From positions 248,001-312,000 of the forward strand of contig VCJN01002984.1 of NCBI GenBank assembly GCA_006384855.1: DNA of 64,000 bases, given 5' to 3'. Shown piece by piece: positions 57,301-64,000 of the stretch. A program made the position numbers and the translations under genes. The notes under the pieces are model-generated. The model saw nothing but the letters and a program-made list of their open reading frames with translations, was not told where the DNA came from and did not search any database. The stretch is from Tetraselmis striata. Its lineage: Eukaryota > Chlorophyta > Chlorodendrophyceae > Chlorodendrales > Chlorodendraceae. Each line of letters opens with the position of its first letter. Positions within the stretch are counted from its first letter, which is position 1.

Positions 57301-60300
57301 GTGCGTATGTGGAAGAGAGAGAGGTAGAGGCAAAGGGAGGTAGAGGGGGGGGGGGGGGTACCTCCTTGGGGACGAGGCGCGGCTCGCCCGTGAGCATGGC
57401 CTCGTCCACTGCAGAGCAGCCGCGGACCACCTCGCCGTCCACCGGCAGCCGCTCCCCCGGCAGCACGCGCAGCACGTCGCCCACCCTGCCGGGCCGCACT
57501 CACAGCCTCACGTCAGAACCAGGGGAGGAGGGGGAAGGGGGGGGGGGGGGGATCAACAGCGGCACGGCCCTCAAGATGGAACTCACACCGCAGCAGCCCT
57601 CGCATCCCTTCGTCCCCTTCGTATGCGGGGCCCCACCTGACCGTCGCGCTCGGTACCTCCACCAGCTCCAGGGCGGTGTCCTTGCCGCCCAGGTCCATCA
57701 CCATGCGCGCCTTGGCCGGGATGAGCGAGGCCAGGGACCTGCGGGACACGGCAGCGGCGCGGTTGGGGCAAGGAAGAGAGGGGGGGCGGGGGGGAGGGGG
57801 GGGGGGGGGGGGGGGGGTCAGGGGCGGGTCGCCAGATCCCAGCCGCGTTGCGGCTCCACTTCGACTTCCGCAATGTCAGCATGCCGCCCAATGAGCCTCG
57901 TAACAATAACCAACATGCAACTATTTACAATAACCAATGCAACTAAAATATTCATCATTATATGTAGCCATATATATGATAATGTATATTATCTGTATTA
58001 TAATAACGTAAGTATATATAATATTCATTAGAATATATACAATATTTATCATAATATATAATGTTCATTATATATATGATAATGTATATTTTATGTATTA
58101 TCATAATGCAAATCATATATGTTACAATACTATTTAACGGATATAATGATATAATAATGTATTATATCCATCTTACCAAATATAATTGCTTATACATATA
58201 TACATATACATAGTACCCATGGTGGTACTATGCACAACACATAAATGGGGAGGATTTGCTCACGCATCATCACGCAGTGGGTATGCTAGGGTATGGCGCT
58301 AGGTCTAGCTCCAACGTAAACATAAGAGCAAATCACATTTACTTATTCAAACGAAATGATCCAACAGACACTAAGACAACTCGACGCGGCACATGGCGGC
58401 GTCATCAATGGGACGTGGTCATCCACCACCGCATGCCTCCCCCCTGGATCAAGTCGACTTCGGCAGCAGAGAACATCGAGCCGCCTCCGCAACGGATACC
58501 GACCCGGAGGCAAAGCAGGTGTGCAGCGAAGTCGCAGCAGAGGTGTAGCGGATGTTCCTTTCATGAGTTGCATGCCACCACCAATAGTTGGAGGGCCCCT
58601 TTACAGGTGCGCCGCCACGCGCAGCTACGATGAGCGGCACCCTGAGGGTGAGGCGCCCACCTGAGGTCCCCGGTCGCCTGCGCGCGCGCCTGCGCCTCCA
58701 TGGTGCGCCCCAGCAGCACCACCGCCAGCAGCATGACGGGCTCCTCCAGGAAGGAGGACGTAGAGGACATGCCGGGCCCCAGCGCGGCGGCCAGGCCTGC
58801 GGGGCGGGTGTCGACACATTGCAGGAATGAGCTCAGCGCACATCCGCGTGCGCAACCGGCGGCGCTATCCTCCGGGGAGCCGACTCGTCACCACCGTCAC
58901 TGCCAAAAGGAGCCCGCCGCGCCCGTCAGCCGTCAAATGTAGACGAAACTATGGCAGTCCATCGCGGATGTTCTTCTGATGGGTTGTTAGCATGCCCAAT
59001 TTGAGGTTGGTGATGGGGGTGCATATAGGGAAGTCGGCACCCGCAGGCCTCGTCCGGGGATGGCCTGCAGGACATACAGGGTGTAGGGATGTGTGCGGCA
59101 TGGCGTGCGTTGATGGGGTCGGTGCCCGTCACAAGGCGGGCGGATCCGGGCGGCGAGGCAGAACAGTGCGTTCCAAGCGCTCCCCGTATCTTGTGCCTCA
59201 ACATGCCCTGGGGGATGACGCACCATACCATACAAACACAGCGGGCTGCCGAAAACTAACGTTTTTTACCCCCCTGCAAAGAGGGGGAAACAGATTAAAA
59301 AGGAGAATTCGATCCGAATGCAACACGAATACACAACGCATATTCCGACTCGGAGTGTGCAAAACGATTCTTTCTTTTTTGGTCCCGCGGACCGTATTTG
59401 ATTTAACGGTAAGTACCCCTATTTAGTACGCCTCAAACTGGGCCTGCATGCAGCCTGTAACCTTAAAAACTTCCGCTATGGTTTCGCCATAGTTTTGTCT
59501 ACATTTGATCTCGGGCAGACAGGAGAGGTTCCTATCGTCCTGCTCCTATTGTCCTGCCGCATCCGTACTGTGGCGTGGCTTTCCAAGTGCAGAGCGCATC
59601 GAGCGGCGGCACAATTGCTACCGGCTAGTGGTTGCAAGCACGGGGGCCTTGCTACCGGAGCGTTGGTGCCGAGCCGCTGGTTCCAGGTAGGGCTTGGGGA
59701 GAAAGGCAGTGAGGACCAGTGGCGAGAAATGGGCTACAGCGGGCTACAGCAGCGGCTCACCTCCCAGGAATGAGGTGCTGGCGCCGAGGCTGATGAGCGA
59801 GTTCATGTTGGGGGAGCCGGCGGCCAGCATCCGGAAGCCGTCGATCAGCAGCCTGCGCGCAGCCGCGGCGTGCAACGGAGTGCCATAAGCGTCAGCAGCG
59901 GCATCGGAGCTCCTCCGAAAGTCACTCTCCGCCGCAGCAGAGTTCCGCAGCTATCCGCTCGGCTGCCGGCGCGGTAATAGGGACACCGCGAGTAAGGGCC
60001 CGCTCTGCCTGCCAGAGGTCAACTGTAGACAAAACTACAGCGGAATTACAGCGAATGTTCTTATTGTTTGCATGAAGGCCAAAGTAGATGATTATAATTG
60101 GGGCTATTGTAGATGACTCGGCACCCGTGGTTATGTTCAGGTTGACTATGATGGACGGCCAGCTTGCAGAGGACTGCGCACCTATGAACAAGAGCCCGTG
60201 ACACACACCTCAAACTTGGGGATGCATGTAAGCTATGTAAACATTCACGATAGTTCCGCTGTAGTTCAGTCTGTATTTGACCTCTTATTAGTATACGCCG

Positions 60301-63300
60301 GGCACGCTCTGATTTGTAACATCACTGCCACCATGTCAGCACCCATACTTTTACCTAGATCTGATTATGGCCGCTTTGAACGCATGCCAGCACTTATTCA
60401 TGGATGTGGTACTTCTTATCTTGTACCTAGGTACTACATTTCTTCATACGCATATCCTGGTGCATGTATGTATACTTCATATCCGCCTGGCGGGTTGCGA
60501 AGGCAATCACAGACCGGCATTACGAGGTTCACGAGAAATGGCCCGATCCCTACTCTGTTTTGAAAGGACACAGAAATTATGAACGGAAATCACATCGACA
60601 TTAGCCACGAGTGAAACTTTTTGGTTACAGGGAGAGCGTCCGGAGAATGCACGCAAAGTACTGGGGGAGGAAAAAGCCTACATTTAAGCAGAACCCTCTT
60701 AGCGCCGGGCCGCGGGGCCCGGGGATGCGGCAGGTAATTGACGGCCGGCCGGTCTAAAAGATCTTCCGCCGAAGCCGAAGGGACGGCTTCCGGTGTGCCG
60801 ACAGATATATTCGGCGAGAAATATGTGCAGAGCCACAGAAAGCTTCGCAGTCCACTTCCGTATCCAGTGGGCAACCAGGGCGGCTGGCCGGAGTGGCACG
60901 CGGCAAAATAACCGACCGTAAGTACGAGTGGAGCAGAAACGCCGCCCGCCGCGATTCGGGCCGGCCGACCACCTGGCCGACGGCCCAGCGACCGTCCGAC
61001 CTTCGACGTCCGACGAATACAACGATTACCGCCCGGCGCCCATACGCCGGCCCGGTCGGCCAAACTACCGTCCGCCCGTCTGCCCATCTGTAACCCGGTC
61101 GGCTGACCTACCGACGAATCGACCGGTCGACCGCCCAGTCGTCCACCCGTCCGTTAGTCGCCAAAGGAAAATCCAAGCACGCCGCCGGTTCGACACTAAA
61201 ATGTATTTACTGGCATCTTGCTCGGCGCACTCCGCCCGCCATTTTCGAGGGGGCGTCGAGAAAACATCGCGCTGTGTGACATAGCACACATGGCAAATAC
61301 CAGTGTCGTCTATGGGCAGCCTTATGTATTACTCGCAGAATATGCTTGGCCGAGGCGGAGGTGGATCACTCGCGGGGAGTTCCGGTTCCGATGCAGAAAG
61401 GGAAAGCGTCACGGCCCCTCGCACCTGCGACCCGGTCCCAGCAGCGCGAGCGCGCCGATGGAGGCCGTCACGGGCGTGCTGCTCATGGCGGTCATGAGAG
61501 GGCCGTGCGCGTACTCGTGCATCCCGGCCGCGTGCAGCATGTGGCCCACGTGATGCGTGCAGCATGCCGCGACGAGGAACCACGCGAGGCCGAGCTCCAG
61601 CTTGGCGCGGAGCACCTCGTCCTGAGGTCGGCAGCACGCAATCGCCCGCCACTCAATACAGCCCACGGAGACAAAACATCCGTGCGTTTACGTGCCGTGA
61701 TTGGGGGCTCGGCCTCGCGGGTCGCAAAAAACAAATTATGAAATGCTCGTGAAATTACACATTTCATAGGGAAAATAAAAACAACATATGTTTTCACTAA
61801 ATTGTTTTACGCCCTTGACACAGACATTCCTCGATATATTCGTGATACATTCTGCTAGACTTTCAGATGAATGCATCGTTTCCTTCTTTGCGAGCGAGCA
61901 AGTACAACAATGAGTAGTGAACCCAAATAAGCATGGTTGGGGTAGTTATTAAGATGTCGAGTGTTCGCATTGCCTGTGTAACGCATTTTCAAACACAATT
62001 TTGCTGTACATTGCAATAATATACATATTAATATCGCCATGGCATGCGTTTGTGGGCTCGTCGCCCAGTCACATGCGGCAATTAACAAGGAGAAAGATGC
62101 ACGCCTCGGCTCACCTCATCCTTGCCGTCCTCCGATCCGAACTCGATGGGCTTGCCGGCATCACGCAGAGTCGTTGCGAAACCCTGACGACAGAGGGTCA
62201 GGAGGATGTCAGCCAGGCCTCTCAGGGGGGGAGATGGAGGAGGGTCTCGATTCGCCGCCAGGCACTGGGGATCAGCGGCATGCCCGGCAAAGCACAGGGA
62301 TCGTGATGGATACAGGGGACGCGGGGCGCCGAGGTCCGCGGAGCAAAGGCCAAAAAGTAGCTGGGGGCGTGCACTACTACGGGTGCCAATTTCCCTACTT
62401 CAGTAGCGCTTATAAGCCTCTAACCTGGGCTTGCGTTTGTAATAAGAACGTTTTGCTACAATTCCGCTACAGTGTCATCTACGTGTCATCTGACCTCTGG
62501 CCGGCAAATGTCCATGGCATGCACGCCCGGCCATCATGTCATCCCATGGTTATGCCCGTTAGCTCGCCCTCGGCCCTGATGATAGCTGGGTGTCTTAAAC
62601 CATATCGCACCGCGTCGATGCCGGTAGTCATCGGGAGTAGATGATGTGGAATGATACGCGGACTATGTGGTGCTGCTAGCCTGCAACATGCTGCTTGAGA
62701 GCGGGCTGCAGGGCCGTGAAGCAGGCAGACCCCCCCCCCCCCCTCCCCCCTCCCTCCGCCCACTCCCCACCCACTTCCTGCCTGGCTAGCGACTGGCGAC
62801 TAGCGACAAGTGTTATGGTCAGTAGAGGTGAATGGGTGTCCGGGACCACAGCTGGAGTTGACGGAAACGTGCGGCCGTGGCTGCTAAAGTGGGGGGCACG
62901 TGACTCGGCCTTCAAAGGGCGACATGCAACAGACCCCAGTGGCCAACCCTAGTGACCAAGCATCAACAAAGGGGGGAGGGCAGGGGGCATCTAGACCGCC
63001 CCCACCTTGGCGGACACCGCCTCCGCAGCGCTGCGCGCCAATGACTCCGGGTCCGGAGTGTCTGCGTCAACCTGCAGCGTGACACGTCGGAGATGGGCGG
63101 GAGAGATGGAGGAAGGGGGGGGGGGGGGGAGGGGGACGGGTGAGCTGCAGCGGTGGACCATTGGAGCCGGGCGATGCAGGTGGTGGTGGCTAGGCCGGGC
63201 CGGCGCTCTAGTTGGGCCGGGAGCCGCACCTGCAGCGCAGCTATCTTGGTGAGCAGGTTGACGGAGGCGCCGCGCACGCCGGGCTGCGCCGCCAGGATAC

Positions 63301-63394
63301 GCTTCACCGCCGCGGAGCATCCGCCGCACTTCATGCCCTCCACGTCCAGCAGCACCACCGCGCCGCCCCCTGCCGGCCGCCCCCCCACCGGCAT
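50969..63394 (-). CDS. Cu(I)-transporting P1B-type ATPase, PAA1/HMA6-like (16 exons seen, 5' end probably beyond the window)
   Basis: Pumps Cu+ across a membrane using ATP; the plant relatives PAA1 and PAA2 supply copper to chloroplast stroma and thylakoid. Exons on the minus strand: 63394-63230, 63071-63006, 62183-62115, 61621-61425, 59852-59761, 58796-58661, 57738-57637, 57485-57362, 56843-56677, 55716-55638, 55253-55098, 54375-54232, 53600-53433, 52095-52003, 51773-51678, 51544-50969; 809 residues from the Met at 63394. One metal-binding domain (GMKCGGC, Cys 23 and 26) precedes eight membrane helices. Other motifs are LTGEP (actuator), [13 protein letters not shown] (Cys 429, 431), DKTGTLT (Asp 473), RHPIA (His 513) and [12 protein letters not shown] (676). 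Helices 7 and 8 carry YN and MAGSS, the Cu(I) signature. PAA1 is about 140 residues longer at the N-terminus, so a transit-peptide exon probably lies upstream. All 15 donors are GT. Confidence 0.9.
51653..51668 (-). repeat. C tract after the 5' splice site of ATPase intron 15
   Basis: In sense orientation, GTCGTCCGCT is followed by a long C run. Introns 8, 9 and 14 of this gene have the same layout (about 57345-57358, 56643-56664 and 51979-51999 on the plus strand as G). Confidence 0.75.
52570..53425. repeat. minisatellite of about 40-bp units in ATPase intron 13
   Basis: Roughly 20 imperfect units built on TTTGTGGGGCAGTGTATG, then GTGGGGGCGGAGGCAACACG. Unit length varies between about 36 and 48 bp. 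It fills most of the 1.3-kb intron (52096-53432). Frames running through it on either strand only reflect the repeat. Confidence 0.9.
54955..55000. repeat. TTTAGGG-type heptamers in ATPase intron 11
   Basis: TTTAGGG appears at several sites between 54955 and 55620 and as CCCTAAA elsewhere. It equals the plant telomere unit but is scattered, not in tandem. Confidence 0.5.
57940..58220. repeat. AT-rich simple sequence in ATPase intron 6
   Basis: Nearly 280 nt of TATATA, ATAATG and related words. Another AT-rich block is at 55920-56210 in intron 9. Confidence 0.7.
60008..60065 (+). repeat. best copy of a dispersed motif of about 50 bp
   Basis: CTGCCAGAGGTCAACTGTAG, then ACAAAACTACAGCGG, then AATTACAGCGAATGTTCTTA. 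Other copies on the plus strand: about 848-905, 54750-54806, 58924-58978. On the minus strand: about 54034-54089, 59469-59521, 60243-60290, 62440-62505. Most lie in ATPase introns. Confidence 0.7.
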
Positions 63395-63956
63395 AGAGCA
63401 TGAGAGCGGATCCAGAGCAATTCCAGCCAGAGTTTATCTACGCAAAGCCACCGATTTGGATTGTCAACGGATAACCCCCTGCTGTTAACGGCCCCAAAAA
63501 TGATCTGAATTATGCCGACTTTTGTGACGGCTCCACACGAAGGTGCGCCCGCGGAAACAAAGGAGGGATTGTCAGGCCAAGACGGCCGTCATGTGCGACC
63601 TTGATCCCCCAATGGGCCAGGGCCGGGTTCCTGGGCATGACCTCTCCGATTAATAACCACACGTGCTTGGTTGCTACGGGGGCCAGCGCGATGATAAGAA
63701 GGGCAAATAAAAAGCTGCCCCACCCTGTCAGGAGGTCAGCTGTCGATGCAAGTGCAGCAGACCAGCGGTGAGACCGTGAAGGTTCACGTGGCACCCCCCC
63801 AGCCTGATAGTTGTATTAGATATCCTCAGACGTGCGCCGGAACCCATAACCGATTACTAACGACTGCCCCCCCCCCCCCTCTGGGCGCATCTCTCCCGCG
63901 CCAGAATGCGCCGGCCATGGGGACAACAGCCATGATGGGCATCCCTCACCTAGCCC

Positions 63957-64000
63957 CTCAGCCTCTGCGTCCACCTTGGCCGCCGCGGACTCCACTGTCG
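63957..64000 (-). other. possible further upstream exon of the ATPase gene
   Basis: The minus strand reads VESAAAKVDAEAEGLG up to a GTGAGG donor at about 63949. The sequence resembles the end of a heavy-metal-binding domain (compare the second known exon, [19 protein letters not shown]), but it is too short to be sure. Confidence 0.25.

Overview
The window looks like nuclear DNA of a photosynthetic microbial eukaryote, most likely a green alga. It is GC-rich. The four recognisable genes are split by 36 short GC-rich introns (mostly GTGCGC/GTGAGC donors and GCAG acceptors), TGTAA candidate poly(A) signals lie just past three of the stops, and the products include a PAA1-like copper ATPase and a chlorophyllase-like hydrolase. 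The algal assignment is inference; no rRNA or organelle marker is present.

All four multi-exon genes lie on the minus strand. Read from the right edge, a PAA1/HMA6-type Cu(I) P1B-ATPase (about 63.4 to 51.0 kb, 16 exons seen, 5' end probably outside) is followed, across a transposon-rich stretch, by a chlorophyllase-like alpha/beta hydrolase (36.0 to 34.1 kb, 4 exons). Next come a SETD6/Rubisco-LSMT-like lysine methyltransferase (33.2 to 28.9 kb, 6 exons) and, at the left, a thioester alpha-2-macroglobulin with a signal peptide and a GPI-type tail (9.77 to 1.33 kb, 14 exons). I rebuilt exon boundaries from reading frame, splice-site dinucleotides and family motifs. Reading phase is kept across every junction apart from one extra G inside alpha-2-macroglobulin exon 3.

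Transposons separate these genes. 11.1-12.6 kb holds an internally deleted Ty1/copia element between 199-bp direct repeats. 12.8-15.5 kb holds a decayed tyrosine-recombinase (DIRS-type) element, with related fragments at 38, 41.2 and 45.5 kb. 17.63-26.0 kb is a complete Ty3/gypsy insertion on the minus strand: 373-bp LTRs, a TAAAG target-site duplication, decayed RT and integrase, and a second DIRS-like element with gag and a YMDD reverse transcriptase nested inside. 41.0-48.6 kb is a tandem segmental duplication. Each copy carries an intronless 138-codon gene for a small Cys-rich two-helix membrane protein, and the first copy alone has been hit by a 5'-truncated LINE with a 15-bp target duplication.

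Two features run across the whole window. Long G/C homopolymers are common and often lie in introns just downstream of the 5' splice site, as C on the sense strand. Short dispersed repeats are also common, including a roughly 50-bp motif present eight times, mostly in ATPase introns. The copper ATPase and the hydrolase fit plastid functions, alpha-2-macroglobulin the cell surface, and the methyltransferase nucleus, cytosol or plastid. Nothing suggests that these genes form a joint system.
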